Below, piece by piece: positions 1-7,186 of a stretch of DNA of 9,708 nt (positions are counted from its first letter, which is position 1; the number at the start of each line of letters is the position of its first letter). The notes below the pieces were generated by a model, which was not told the DNA's origin, did not search any database, and saw nothing but the letters and a program-made list of their open reading frames with translations. Source of the stretch: Vulcanimicrobiota bacterium. GTDB taxonomy: Bacteria; Vulcanimicrobiota; Vulcanimicrobiia; Vulcanimicrobiales; Vulcanimicrobiaceae. The DNA lies in NCBI GenBank assembly GCA_030040695.1, contig JASHTE010000139.1, positions 1-9,708 of the forward strand, in the 5' to 3' direction. A program made the position numbers and the translations under genes.

Positions 1-1247
1 TCGAGCGTCATCCCGGTCATCTTCATCACGCTCAGCGTGATCGCGAGCGAAGTCGGGATCGAGATGCAAACGACAATTGCGCTGCGCCACGAGCGCAGGA
101 AGAAGATCATCGCGAGGCCCGTGAGGAAGATTGCCTCGAGCAGGGTATGGGTGACGGCCTCGATCTGCTGCTCCGTGTAGAGCGAAGCAACGTTGATCAC
201 TTTGAATTCGACTTCGGGGAACTGTCGCTGAATCTGCGGCAGCTGCGACATGAACGCGTTGGAGGCGTCGACTTCGCTCGCTGTGTCCGTCTTCTGCACG
301 TTGAGGAAGAAGCCGCGCCTGCCGTCGATGTGCGCATACTGGAGCTGCGGCTCGCTGCCTTGAATGACGTTTGCGACGTCCCGGACGCGCAGGATCTGGT
401 TCGACGCGGTCCAGGGGTCCACGCTGCTGGGCAGTGCCGAGAGACCGCCGGTGTAAGATTCGACTTGCCCCGCGGTCTCGGCCGAGGGCGCCGCGTTCGA
501 TCCCGACGGAATGATCGGGAGATCGGCAATCTGATCGAGCGTCTGAACATCGCCTCGGACGTCGATAATCGTCTGCATTCCCGGCTGGTAAGCATACCCG
601 CCGGGGACGCGCTCATTCTCCAGAGCAATCGTGTTGATGACGTCGTTGAGCGTCAGGCCGTACGCAGCGAGTCTGATGGGATCGACTTCCACCTCGTACG
701 CTGCGGTTGGGGCGCCGCCGGCGGTGACGTACGAGATGCCGGAGAGCTGCTGTATCTGCGGGACGATGACATTGTTCGTGTAAAGGGCGAGCTCGCCCGG
801 CGTGAGCTTGCTCGAATACTCCGCCATCGTGACGATCGTCTGCTCCGACGGATCCCGAATGTTGACCGTCGGCGTCTGCATGTTCGTCGGAAGCTCGTAC
901 TCCGTGGCTTGAACCGCCTTCTCCGTGAGCGCGAGGTCGGTTGCCTCGTCGGAGGTGATCGTGTACTCGGCGGAGATCTGCGCCGACCCTTGTTGAACGA
1001 CCGAAGTGATGACTTGGAGGTCGGTCGAGCCCGCAAGGTTCTCTTCGATCGGCGCGACGACGTCGTCGCGCATCTCGGTCACCGACGCTCCGCTATAGCT
1101 TGCCTGTACGGTGATCGTCGGTTGGGAGATGTTCGGGAAGAGCTGTTTCGTGATCGTGACGAGCGAGAGAATTCCGGCAAACAGCATGACCGAAACGAGG
1201 ACGAAGACGAGCGTTGGCCGGTGGAGAAAGAGCCGCGTTAGGTTCAA
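1..1247 (-). CDS. RND-family efflux pump, inner-membrane transporter subunit (N-terminal 415 residues; runs off left edge)
   Basis: Inner-membrane, proton-driven RND pump of the AcrB/HAE-1 type, which exports drugs or other hydrophobic compounds in a tripartite complex with the adaptor encoded just upstream. The translated N-terminus fits the family: a first membrane helix at about residues 12-30, then FPNISQPTITVQASYSGAS (residues 37-55), equivalent to the AcrB 'P-x-V-x-V-x-A-x-YPGA' region. The first porter domain and docking region follow, then helix 2 (about 366-384) and FFLRSWRSAIVV at the start of helix 3. The proton-relay aspartates of helix 4 lie beyond the edge. The start is TTG at 1247; its bases overlap the adaptor's TGA stop (TTGA), and AGAAGG lies 10 nt upstream, so translational coupling is likely. 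Odd: about 35 extra residues (roughly 247-284, Ser/Ala/Pro-rich) in the docking region compared with AcrB. The family is certain; the substrate is unknown. Confidence 0.93.
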   Translation of the reverse strand, partial: MNLTRLFLHRPTLVFVLVSVMLFAGILSLVTITKQLFPNISQPTITVQASYSGASVTEMRDDVVAPIEENLAGSTDLQVITSVVQQGSAQISAEYTITSDEATDLALTEKAVQATEYELPTNMQTPTVNIRDPSEQTIVTMAEYSSKLTPGELALYTNNVIVPQIQQLSGISYVTAGGAPTAAYEVEVDPIRLAAYGLTLNDVINTIALENERVPGGYAYQPGMQTIIDVRGDVQTLDQIADLPIIPSGSNAAPSAETAGQVESYTGGLSALPSSVDPWTASNQILRVRDVANVIQGSEPQLQYAHIDGRRGFFLNVQKTDTASEVDASNAFMSQLPQIQRQFPEVEFKVINVASLYTEQQIEAVTHTLLEAIFLTGLAMIFFLRSWRSAIVVCISIPTSLAITLSVMKMTGMTL

Positions 1248-2473
1248 CGCAGAGAGACCTTCTCGCCGGTGCCGACGGTCGCCATGCCGTTGCTGACGAC
1301 GCGGGTTCCGGGCTGGATACCGGTGACAATCGACGTCACACCGTCGTTCCCGACCTCAGTCACCTTCGCGATTTGCAAGATGCTCTTCGCGTTCACCGTC
1401 ATGATCTGCGTATGGTTCTGATCGGTGAACGCCGTCTCCGGGATTCGGATTCCGCTGAGACTCGGCAACGCGATTCCGGCTTGGACCGTCATGCCGGGGC
1501 GTATGAGGTGTTGCGGGTTGCTGAGCTGCACCTTCACTTCGAAGTTCGTCGAGCCCGGAACAATTTGGTTGAGGACACCGACGACTCTGCCGCTGTACTT
1601 CTGTAGGCCCAGATCGGAGATACTGACGCTCGCAGGCGCGCCGATCGCGATGTGAGCGATTTGCGCACCCGACCCTTGCACGATCGCGTAAATCGGATCG
1701 ACCTGCTGGAGGGTAAAGATTTGCCGGCTTCCCGGATACTCGCCCACGTTGAGGTTGCGATTCACGACGACGCCGTCGATCGGAGAGTAGATCGTCGCCT
1801 TCTGGATCGCAACGCGTATCTGCTGCGCCTCTGCTTGTGCCTGTGCGACGGCCGCGGCTTGCAGGCCGGCTCCGCTGATCGTGCCGTTTGCCTGCATGTT
1901 TGACATTGCGGCTGCGAGCGTCTGCTTATCGGTGTTGACGGTGTTGATCTGCTGATCGACGGTCTGGCGGGAGATATAGCCTTGCCGGAATAGTGACTCG
2001 TCGCGCTCCAAGTTGACATCATCGGTACGGAGCGTCACGCGGTCTTGGCGCACCGTATCGACGCCCTGCGCGATCGAGAGGACGCCCGAATAGTACGTGT
2101 GCGACGTGTTCGCATTATCCGAAGCGAGCTCAGCGCGCAAGTCGGCGGTGTCGAGCTGCGCGAGGACCTCGCCCCGGTAGACATTGTCGCCCTCCTTTAC
2201 ATACACCGCGTCTGTGGGCTCGACGGTGGTCGTCTGGATCGCGACGTTTTGGTAGGGGGCGATGATGCCGGCCAGCTGCGAGGCTGGATGGATCGTCCCT
2301 TGAGACGCGACCGAAGTCGCGACGTAGGGCGCTTGCGCCTGCCGCTGCGGGGCTCCGCGACAGCCAACCAGGAAAGGAAGCGCTAAGAGGAGCGCGCAGG
2401 CCAGTACGCGCCGGCTCTTGTCATGTCGGGATGCGAAGCGAGCGGAAGCCACTAGTGATCTGTATTTACCCAT
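1244..2473 (-). CDS. RND efflux periplasmic adaptor (membrane fusion protein), lipoprotein
   Basis: Periplasmic adaptor of the HlyD/AcrA type that links the RND pump encoded downstream to an outer-membrane channel; no channel gene is present in the window. The 409-residue length is typical. A basic N-terminus leads into a hydrophobic stretch (about 23-37) ending in the lipobox LVGC with Cys38, so the mature protein should be lipid-anchored. The first lipoyl half-motif contains VKEGDNVYRGEVLAQLD, followed by an alpha-helical hairpin rich in Gln/Asp/Thr (about 115-225). The second lipoyl half contains IYSPIDGVVVNRNLNVGEY, then beta-barrel and membrane-proximal domains. It is first in the operon and its stop overlaps the pump's TTG start. 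No clear Shine-Dalgarno precedes ATG 2473; TAGCCT sits 3 nt upstream. An earlier start is not supported. Substrate unknown. Confidence 0.93.
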   Translation of the reverse strand: MGKYRSLVASARFASRHDKSRRVLACALLLALPFLVGCRGAPQRQAQAPYVATSVASQGTIHPASQLAGIIAPYQNVAIQTTTVEPTDAVYVKEGDNVYRGEVLAQLDTADLRAELASDNANTSHTYYSGVLSIAQGVDTVRQDRVTLRTDDVNLERDESLFRQGYISRQTVDQQINTVNTDKQTLAAAMSNMQANGTISGAGLQAAAVAQAQAEAQQIRVAIQKATIYSPIDGVVVNRNLNVGEYPGSRQIFTLQQVDPIYAIVQGSGAQIAHIAIGAPASVSISDLGLQKYSGRVVGVLNQIVPGSTNFEVKVQLSNPQHLIRPGMTVQAGIALPSLSGIRIPETAFTDQNHTQIMTVNAKSILQIAKVTEVGNDGVTSIVTGIQPGTRVVSNGMATVGTGEKVSLR

Positions 2474-2530
2474 GACAGGCTACGGGCGGGACCTTCGAAG
2501 CATCTGAGAAGCCAACCTGGGCGCGCTCCC

Positions 2531-2560
2531 TTGTCGGTGAGAAGATGTGCGTGATAGCAT
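2531..2560 (+). promoter_or_regulatory. Candidate promoter for rpsF-ssb
   Basis: In the 96-bp spacer between the divergent adaptor gene and rpsF, TTGTCG (2531-2536) and TAGCAT (2555-2560) are separated by 18 bp. Each matches the sigma-70 consensus hexamer at 4 of 6 positions. The predicted transcription start would fall only a few bases before ATG 2570, giving an almost leaderless mRNA, which agrees with the absence of a well-placed Shine-Dalgarno before rpsF. Weak matches like this occur by chance, so this is a suggestion only. Confidence 0.25.
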
Positions 2561-2569
2561 ACCCGAGTT

Positions 2570-2938
2570 ATGAACGAGTACGAGATCACCTATATTCTGC
2601 GGCCCTCCCTGGAGGACGGCGTGGTCGAGGAGCGGGCTAATGCCGTTGCCGAGATCGTCCGCGCTCAAGGCGGCGAGGTCGTTGCCGTCGAGCGGCTGGG
2701 CAAGAAGCGCCTGGCGTACGAGATTGGCGACGCCCGCGAGGGGAGTTACGTGGCGATGCAGTTCCGCGGCTCGCCCGCCGCGGCCAAGGAACTCGAGCGG
2801 CAGCTGCGGCTCCACGAGGATGTGCTCCGCGAGCTGCTCGTGCGGCTCGACAAACGCGCGATCGCGCAGATGGCGATGGCGAAGAGCACCCCCACGGCCC
2901 CCGCGGAGGAGCCGGAGGAAACCTCGGACGAGTTCTAA
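2570..2938 (+). CDS. rpsF: 30S ribosomal protein bS6
   Basis: Small-subunit ribosomal protein that binds bS18 and sits on the 16S rRNA platform. At 122 residues it has normal family length. It opens MNEYEITYILRPSLED, has the conserved LGKKRLAYEI core (about 43-52), a GSYVAMQF strand, and the VLRELLVRLDKR segment (about 85-96). The C-terminal tail is acidic and Pro/Ala-rich, ending EETSDEF, as in many bS6 proteins. ATG 2570 gives the canonical N-terminus but lacks a close Shine-Dalgarno; a GTGAGAAG sequence about 26 nt upstream is too far away. It is the first gene of a two-gene unit with ssb, 83 bp downstream. In most bacteria rpsR comes next after ssb; here it lies almost 5 kb away. Confidence 0.97.
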   Translation: MNEYEITYILRPSLEDGVVEERANAVAEIVRAQGGEVVAVERLGKKRLAYEIGDAREGSYVAMQFRGSPAAAKELERQLRLHEDVLRELLVRLDKRAIAQMAMAKSTPTAPAEEPEETSDEF

Positions 2939-2942
2939 AGAG

Positions 2943-2991
2943 TGCCTACCAGTAGGCATACAACCGGCCTACGATCGTGCCGTACCGCACG
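2943..2991 (+). other. Two small hairpins in the rpsF-ssb spacer
   Basis: Directly after the rpsF stop, TGCCTA (2943-2948) and TAGGCA (2953-2958) form a perfect 6-bp stem with a 4-nt loop. A second, weaker stem pairs CGTGC (2976-2980) with GCACG (2987-2991). Neither has a U-tract, so they do not look like terminators. They could be RNA stability or processing elements between the two genes, or chance. Confidence 0.3.
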
Positions 2992-3021
2992 TAACGTGAC
3001 ATAGCGAAAGAGAGAGACATC

Positions 3022-3465
3022 ATGGCAGGATCATACAATCGCGTCATTCTCGTTGGGAACTTGACACGCGATCCGGAGATTCGTTACACGCAATCCGGAA
3101 AGGCGGTGACGAAGTTTTCGCTCGCCGTGAACAACCCACGCAACAAGGAGGAGACGACGTTCGTCGACATCGTCGCATGGGATAGGCTCGGCGAGACCTG
3201 CAATACGTACCTCAAGAAGGGACAGAATACACTCGTCGAAGGGCGGCTCGTGATCCGCACCTACGACGACAAAGACGGCAACAAGCGCAAAGCAACGGAA
3301 GTCGTTATCGATAACATGCAGATGCTCGGCAGCCGGCGCGACGCAGCAGGTTCGGGCACCGGCGAGGAAGACTTCGCGCCCGTTGGCGCACGTGCGAGCG
3401 CTCCCACAAGCGGCGGCGCATCGGAGCCGTTCGGTGACGACCTCGACGACGAGATTCCGTTCTAG
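3022..3465 (+). CDS. ssb: Single-stranded DNA-binding protein
   Basis: Binds and protects single-stranded DNA during replication, recombination and repair, acting as a tetramer. The 147-residue protein has an N-terminal OB fold (about residues 3-104) with family hallmarks: YNRVILVGNLTRDPEIRYT near the start, TKFSLAVN, TTFVDIVAWDRLGETC, and LKKGQNTLVEGRL. After a Gly/Ala/Ser-rich linker it ends in the acidic tip DDLDDEIPF, the segment through which SSB recruits partner proteins. ATG 3022 is preceded by a purine-rich GAAAGAGAGAGA stretch that can act as ribosome binding site. It is the last gene before a strong intrinsic terminator. Confidence 0.97.
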   Translation: MAGSYNRVILVGNLTRDPEIRYTQSGKAVTKFSLAVNNPRNKEETTFVDIVAWDRLGETCNTYLKKGQNTLVEGRLVIRTYDDKDGNKRKATEVVIDNMQMLGSRRDAAGSGTGEEDFAPVGARASAPTSGGASEPFGDDLDDEIPF

Positions 3466-3518
3466 CTGTTCGACGTGGTGACGTGAAGCGCCGAGTGTGA
3501 AGTCGAATCGGCAATCTG

Positions 3519-3551
3519 AAAAAGACCCTGAAGATGTATTGGGGTCTTTTT
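3519..3551 (+). terminator. Intrinsic terminator after rpsF-ssb
   Basis: AAAAAGACCC (3519-3528) and GGGTCTTTTT (3542-3551) form a perfect 10-bp inverted repeat, extendable by one T-G wobble pair, around a 12-13-nt loop. The 3' arm supplies the U-run. It sits 54 bp after the ssb stop and ends the rpsF-ssb transcript. Because the A-run and T-run are symmetrical it could work in both directions, but no gene converges on it from the right. Confidence 0.85.
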
Positions 3552-3576
3552 GTGTCTCTGCACGAGAGGAAACGCC

Positions 3577-4173
3577 TTGAGAACGATCAGGATCATCGAA
3601 TACATCTCACTGGACGGCGTGATCCAGGGCCCCGGCGGACCGAACGAAGACGGCTTCCGCTACGGCGGATGGGCAGCGCCGCACGCCGATCCGGCTGCGG
3701 GAGAAGCGGTCCTCGCTGCGCACGGCGCGGCGTTCGATCTCCTGCTCGGCCGCCGAACGTACGATATTTGGAGCGACTACTGGCCGAAAGAGAACGGTCC
3801 GATGGCGAACAGCCTGAACGCGGCGAGGAAATACGTCGCGACGCACAGGCCGGAGAGCTTGACGTGGGGGCCTGTCGAGGATCTTGGAACGGACGTCGTC
3901 GAGGGGATTCGACGCATCAAGGAGCGGGGCGGGCCGGACGTGATCGTCTGGGGCAGCTCGACGCTGACACCGGTGCTCCTCGAACATGGGCTCGCTGACG
4001 AGGTCTTGCTGCTCGTCTGTCCCGTTCTCTTGGGCACGGGCAAGCGCTTTTTTTCGGATGTGGCACCGCCATGCGAGCTTACGCTGGTCGGTACGAAGGC
4101 TGCGTCCTCGGGCGTCGTCATCAGCACGTATAAGCCCAGCGGGCCTTTGCGGACCGGATCGTTCGATGCCTAA
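3577..4173 (+). CDS. Dihydrofolate reductase family (RibD C-terminal domain-like) protein
   Basis: A stand-alone RibD_C/DHFR-fold protein of 198 residues, a family of mostly uncharacterised NADPH-dependent reductases. Motifs fit the family well: SLDGVIQGPGG (residues 11-21), GGWAAP (30-35), the cofactor-site LLLGRRTYDIW (55-65), WGSSTL (125-130) and a DEVLLLVCPVLLGTGKRFF segment (141-159), ending with GVVISTY. TTG 3577 is chosen as start because AGAGGA lies 6 nt upstream and the first residues (MRTIRIIEYI) match the family's beta-strand start; an upstream TTG at 3550 lies inside the terminator. It begins 25 bp after that terminator with little room for its own promoter. It converges on the next gene with stop codons overlapping (CTAA). 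It is not expected to be the essential folate enzyme FolA; substrate unknown. Confidence 0.88.
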   Translation: MRTIRIIEYISLDGVIQGPGGPNEDGFRYGGWAAPHADPAAGEAVLAAHGAAFDLLLGRRTYDIWSDYWPKENGPMANSLNAARKYVATHRPESLTWGPVEDLGTDVVEGIRRIKERGGPDVIVWGSSTLTPVLLEHGLADEVLLLVCPVLLGTGKRFFSDVAPPCELTLVGTKAASSGVVISTYKPSGPLRTGSFDA

Positions 4174-5408
4174 GCAGGAGCCGATCGAGCGATGAGGCGC
4201 GTGTAGCTTGCGCGGTCGACGATGAAGAGCATCGATATGACGAAGAGGAACATGAAGACGAGCGCGCTGCCGAAGGCCGCCGGAAACCCGTAGCGGGTGG
4301 CGAGCGCCGCTACGATGAGCGAGTTGCAGGCGCCCATCACGTTCAAGACGCCATTGTAGAACCCGTAGACGAAGCCGGTCGAGGCTTGGTTGGGAGAGAT
4401 ATCGATGACGTTGACTGCCCAGGCGCCCACCGTCACGTTCATGAGCAGTTGCGCGACGCCGATCGTCATCGCGGTGACACCGCCGAGGCCCGCCCTCGCC
4501 GAGTAGAGTGAGCCGATCATGCAGAGCGCCGCGCCGATCATCGGTACCGCGGTGCCGATTCGGCGCGCGGTAAGACGGTCGTACGAGGTCGCCAGCCGAT
4601 CGTTGAAGGGGCCGGATATGATGAAACCGATCCACCCAAATCCTGCGCTCAAGCTCGCCCAGAGCGCGCTCTTCAGCAAGCCCATGTGGAACGTATAGTA
4701 CATGTAGCTCGGCACCCAGTTGAGGAACGTGAAGAGAATGTAGCCGAACGTGAGGCAAACGAGGAACATCCCGAACCCCGTCCGGCTGAAAATCACGCTT
4801 CGAATCCCCGGCCAGTCTGCGCGCTCACTGCCGCGACTCGTGCGCAACTCTCCACGACTGCGCGTGGCGATGAGCCAGAACGGCAGAATGACAAACCCGG
4901 CGAGACCGAAGAGAATGAACGTCCACTGCCAGCCGTACTTTACGAGAATGAGGCCGGCGAGCGCGTTACCGATGAGTGGCCCGACGTATTGTCCCGAACC
5001 CACCCATGTGAACGACATGGAGCGGCGCTCCGGCGCGGCCCATGCGCTCGCGCACTTCGCGTTGAGCGGCCAGATCGGCGCCTCACCCGCGCCCATCAAG
5101 CCGCGAATCGTGAACCAGCCGGCGAGCGTCCGCGCAAACGGCGTCGCGATCGTGAAAATCGACCACCATCCGAGCGTGAGCACGAGGCCGTAGCGCAAGC
5201 CGAGCCGGTCGACGAGCCATCCGCCGGGAAAGTTGAAGAGGGCATAGACGATGCCCCAGGCAAAGCCGATCGCGCCGATCTCCTGCAAACTGAAACCGAA
5301 CGCGTGGCGAATGGCTGGAATCGAGACGGAGAAGTTCACCCGGTCCATGTAGTTGACGAAGATCGCCAAGAACATGAGCACGAAGACAACGTATCGCCGC
5401 TTGGTCAT
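4170..5408 (-). CDS. MFS transporter, anion:cation symporter (ACS) type
   Basis: A 412-residue, 12-helix major facilitator protein of the cytoplasmic membrane. The N-terminus (NYMDRVNFSVSIPAI, about 19-33) carries the 'DRxN' pattern typical of the ACS branch, which includes ExuT, GudP and DgoT and moves sugar acids and other organic anions with H+ or Na+. The loop 2-3 signature GGWLVDRLGLRYG follows at about 62-74, then RGLMGAGEAPIWP in helix 4. The second half contains FNDRL and GFVYGFYNGVLNVMG. A central hydrophilic loop (about residues 190-205) separates the two six-helix bundles. No Shine-Dalgarno is visible before ATG 5408. It is transcribed against the DHFR-like gene, with a 4-bp tail-to-tail overlap, and away from the second MFS gene. 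Substrate is inferred only from the subfamily resemblance. Confidence 0.88.
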   Translation of the reverse strand: MTKRRYVVFVLMFLAIFVNYMDRVNFSVSIPAIRHAFGFSLQEIGAIGFAWGIVYALFNFPGGWLVDRLGLRYGLVLTLGWWSIFTIATPFARTLAGWFTIRGLMGAGEAPIWPLNAKCASAWAAPERRSMSFTWVGSGQYVGPLIGNALAGLILVKYGWQWTFILFGLAGFVILPFWLIATRSRGELRTSRGSERADWPGIRSVIFSRTGFGMFLVCLTFGYILFTFLNWVPSYMYYTFHMGLLKSALWASLSAGFGWIGFIISGPFNDRLATSYDRLTARRIGTAVPMIGAALCMIGSLYSARAGLGGVTAMTIGVAQLLMNVTVGAWAVNVIDISPNQASTGFVYGFYNGVLNVMGACNSLIVAALATRYGFPAAFGSALVFMFLFVISMLFIVDRASYTRLIARSAPA

Positions 5409-5441
5409 CGAACGCCGGCCATGGCAGAGGCATGGGTTCGC

Positions 5442-6614
5442 ATGAAGGCACCGGCGTTCCGCTTTGTCGTGCTCATCGGCATTGTGAGTCTCTTCGCCGA
5501 CATGACATATGAGGGAGGCCGCAGCGTCGCCGGGCCCTTTCTCGCGCAGCTCGGCGCGACAGGGTTCATCGTCGGCGTCATCGCGGGATTCGGAGAACTC
5601 GCCGGATACGGGTTACGCGTTGTCGCTGGACGGCTTGCCGATCGAACCGGCTTGTACTGGCCGTTGACGTTTTTCGGTTACGCGATCAACGTGCTCGCGG
5701 TTCCCGCGCTCGCACTTGCGCAAGCATGGCCGTCTGCAGCGGCGCTCCTCGTCGGCGAGCGTCTTGGGCGCGGCATTCGCAAACCGTCGGCCGGATCGAT
5801 GCTCGCGTACGCCGGATCGCAGCTCGGTCAAGGCTGGGCCTTCGGATTTCACGAGGCGATGGATCAAACCGGGGCGACGCTCGGGCCTTTACTCGTTGCT
5901 GCAATGCTCGCACTTGGGGGCGGCTTCGCTCGCGCCTTCGCGGTGCTCATCGTTCCTGCGCTCCTCGCGCTCGCCGCACTGACGCTGGCGCGCATCCGGT
6001 TTCCGGCGCCGCGTGATCTCGAATCGCACCCCACTGCGCACGTCAAAGGCTTCGGCCGCTCGTATTGGCTCTACGCCGCTGCGGGGGCGTGTACCGCAAC
6101 CGGATTCGCTGACTTCGCGCTCATCGCGTTCCGGCTGAGCACAGCGCACGTGATCGCGAACCAGTTGATTCCCGTGCTCTATGCCGCAGCGATGCTCCTA
6201 GGAGTGGTTACGGCACCGCTCTTCGGGAGGCTGTACGATCGTGCGCCGTTGCCGACGCTGATCGCGTCGTTTGCGACGGCGATGAGCTTCGCGCCGCTCG
6301 CGTTCCTCGGTGCCCGCTCGCTCGCAATCGGCGGCGTTCTCCTCTGGGGCTTCGGCATGAGCGCGCAGGAGACGTTGCTGCCGTCGGTCATCGCGAGCAT
6401 CATCCCAGGCGCACGACGTGCTACGGCGCTCGGAACGTTCGACGCCGTCTACGGAGTAGCGTGGTTCGTCGGGAGCGCGGCGATGGGTGCTCTGTACGAT
6501 ATCTCGCTTCCGGTACTCGCAGCGTTCTCCGTGTTGCTGCAGGCGCTCGCGTTGCCGCTCTTCATCGCTGCGTTTCGAAGCCGGACGAAGGAAACTCGCG
6601 GCCTCCCTGCGTAG
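5442..6614 (+). CDS. MFS transporter (uncharacterised, not ACS type)
   Basis: A 390-residue integral membrane MFS protein unrelated in detail to its divergent neighbour. The N-terminus SLFADMTYEGGRSVAGPFL (about 16-34) and the segments GRLADRTGLYWP (63-74), ERLGRGIRKPSAGSML (106-121) and GFHEAMDQTGATLGPL (135-150) are characteristic of a widespread but poorly characterised MFS permease family of bacteria and archaea. Hydrophobic segments continue to the end, with a loop at about 190-205 between the bundles. The start is chosen at ATG 5442, with AGAGG 11 nt upstream; ATG 5421 would add seven residues and has no ribosome site. The gap to the divergent MFS start is 33 bp (12 bp for the earlier start), so any promoter overlaps the other gene. 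The tdk gene follows after 11 bp. Confidence 0.85.
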   Translation: MKAPAFRFVVLIGIVSLFADMTYEGGRSVAGPFLAQLGATGFIVGVIAGFGELAGYGLRVVAGRLADRTGLYWPLTFFGYAINVLAVPALALAQAWPSAAALLVGERLGRGIRKPSAGSMLAYAGSQLGQGWAFGFHEAMDQTGATLGPLLVAAMLALGGGFARAFAVLIVPALLALAALTLARIRFPAPRDLESHPTAHVKGFGRSYWLYAAAGACTATGFADFALIAFRLSTAHVIANQLIPVLYAAAMLLGVVTAPLFGRLYDRAPLPTLIASFATAMSFAPLAFLGARSLAIGGVLLWGFGMSAQETLLPSVIASIIPGARRATALGTFDAVYGVAWFVGSAAMGALYDISLPVLAAFSVLLQALALPLFIAAFRSRTKETRGLPA

Positions 6615-6616
6615 TT

Positions 6617-6622
6617 TATACT
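6617..6622 (+). promoter_or_regulatory. tdk: Candidate -10 box for a leaderless tdk transcript
   Basis: TATACT, matching the consensus TATAAT at 5 of 6 positions, lies between the MFS stop and the GTG start of tdk, with only 3 nt before the GTG. No Shine-Dalgarno is present in the 11-bp spacer. A -10 element this close would give an mRNA starting at or next to the GTG. I see no convincing -35 hexamer near 6594-6599, and tdk could instead be read through from the MFS gene. Confidence 0.22.
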
Positions 6623-6625
6623 TTT

Positions 6626-7186
6626 GTGGCGAAGCTGTACTTTCGATACTCGGCGATGAACGCCGGGAAGTCGACGGCGCTCCTGCAAGTGGCGCACAAC
6701 TACGGCGAGCACGGCTACTCGGTGTGGATCTTCACCTCGGTGCTCGACGACCGGTATGGGGTCGGCATCGTGACGTCTCGGCTCGGGCCACAGCGGAACG
6801 CGTTCACGTATGATGCTGCGCTCGACTTCTACGAACGGCTCAAGGATGCGCGCGACGTCGCGTGCGTCCTCGTGGACGAGGCGCAGTTTCTCACTCCGCA
6901 GCAGGTGAGGCAGCTGCATCGCGCGGCACACGTTGGCGGCGTTCCGGTCATCTGCTACGGTTTGCGCAGCGATTTTCTCGGCGAGCCCTTTCCCGGCTCC
7001 GCCTATCTCCTCACGCTCGCGGACAGCATCGAAGAGCTGAAGACCGTCTGCTCGTGCGGGAGAAAGGCGACGATGAACGTACGCGTCGACGGTGAGGGAA
7101 GGCGTATCGTCCACGGCGAGCAGATCGCGATCGAAGGCGAACACCACTACGTCCAACGTTGCGGGAGCTGCTTCTACCGCGAATAA
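6626..7186 (+). CDS. tdk: Thymidine kinase (type II, TK1-like)
   Basis: Cytosolic salvage enzyme that phosphorylates thymidine to dTMP with ATP. The 186-residue protein closely resembles E. coli Tdk along its full length: P-loop YSAMNAGKSTALLQ (about 8-21), DDRYG (41-45), the catalytic glutamate in LVDEAQFLT (Glu85), and CYGLRSDFLGEPFPGS (110-125) next to the nucleoside-binding lasso. Structural zinc ligands are Cys142 and Cys144 (VCSCGRKA) and Cys179 and Cys182 (RCGSC); the second pair is Cys-x2-Cys where E. coli has Cys-x2-His. GTG 6626 gives the canonical N-terminus MAKLYFRYSAM; no Shine-Dalgarno precedes it. The 3' end overlaps the open frame of the CHAD gene. All catalytic elements are present, so it should be active. 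Confidence 0.96.
   Translation: MAKLYFRYSAMNAGKSTALLQVAHNYGEHGYSVWIFTSVLDDRYGVGIVTSRLGPQRNAFTYDAALDFYERLKDARDVACVLVDEAQFLTPQQVRQLHRAAHVGGVPVICYGLRSDFLGEPFPGSAYLLTLADSIEELKTVCSCGRKATMNVRVDGEGRRIVHGEQIAIEGEHHYVQRCGSCFYRE

Noticed and set aside
147..1241. Long open frame on the + strand (364 codons)
   Set aside because: It lies antisense to the RND pump, whose minus-strand translation has clear family motifs; the Arg/Asp/Val-rich product is a shadow typical of high-GC DNA.
3550..3576. TTG 3550 as start of the DHFR-like gene
   Set aside because: It lies in the U-run of the terminator and has no ribosome site; TTG 3577 has AGAGGA 6 nt upstream and matches the family N-terminus.
3607..4758. Long open frame on the minus strand (383 codons)
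   Set aside because: It spans the DHFR-like gene antisense and then the ACS transporter in another frame; the His/Arg-rich product has no domain-like pattern.
4686..5420. Upstream extension of the second MFS frame on the + strand
   Set aside because: It is antisense to the ACS transporter and is charged, Glu/Arg/Pro-rich; the true protein begins at the first membrane segment after 5421/5442.
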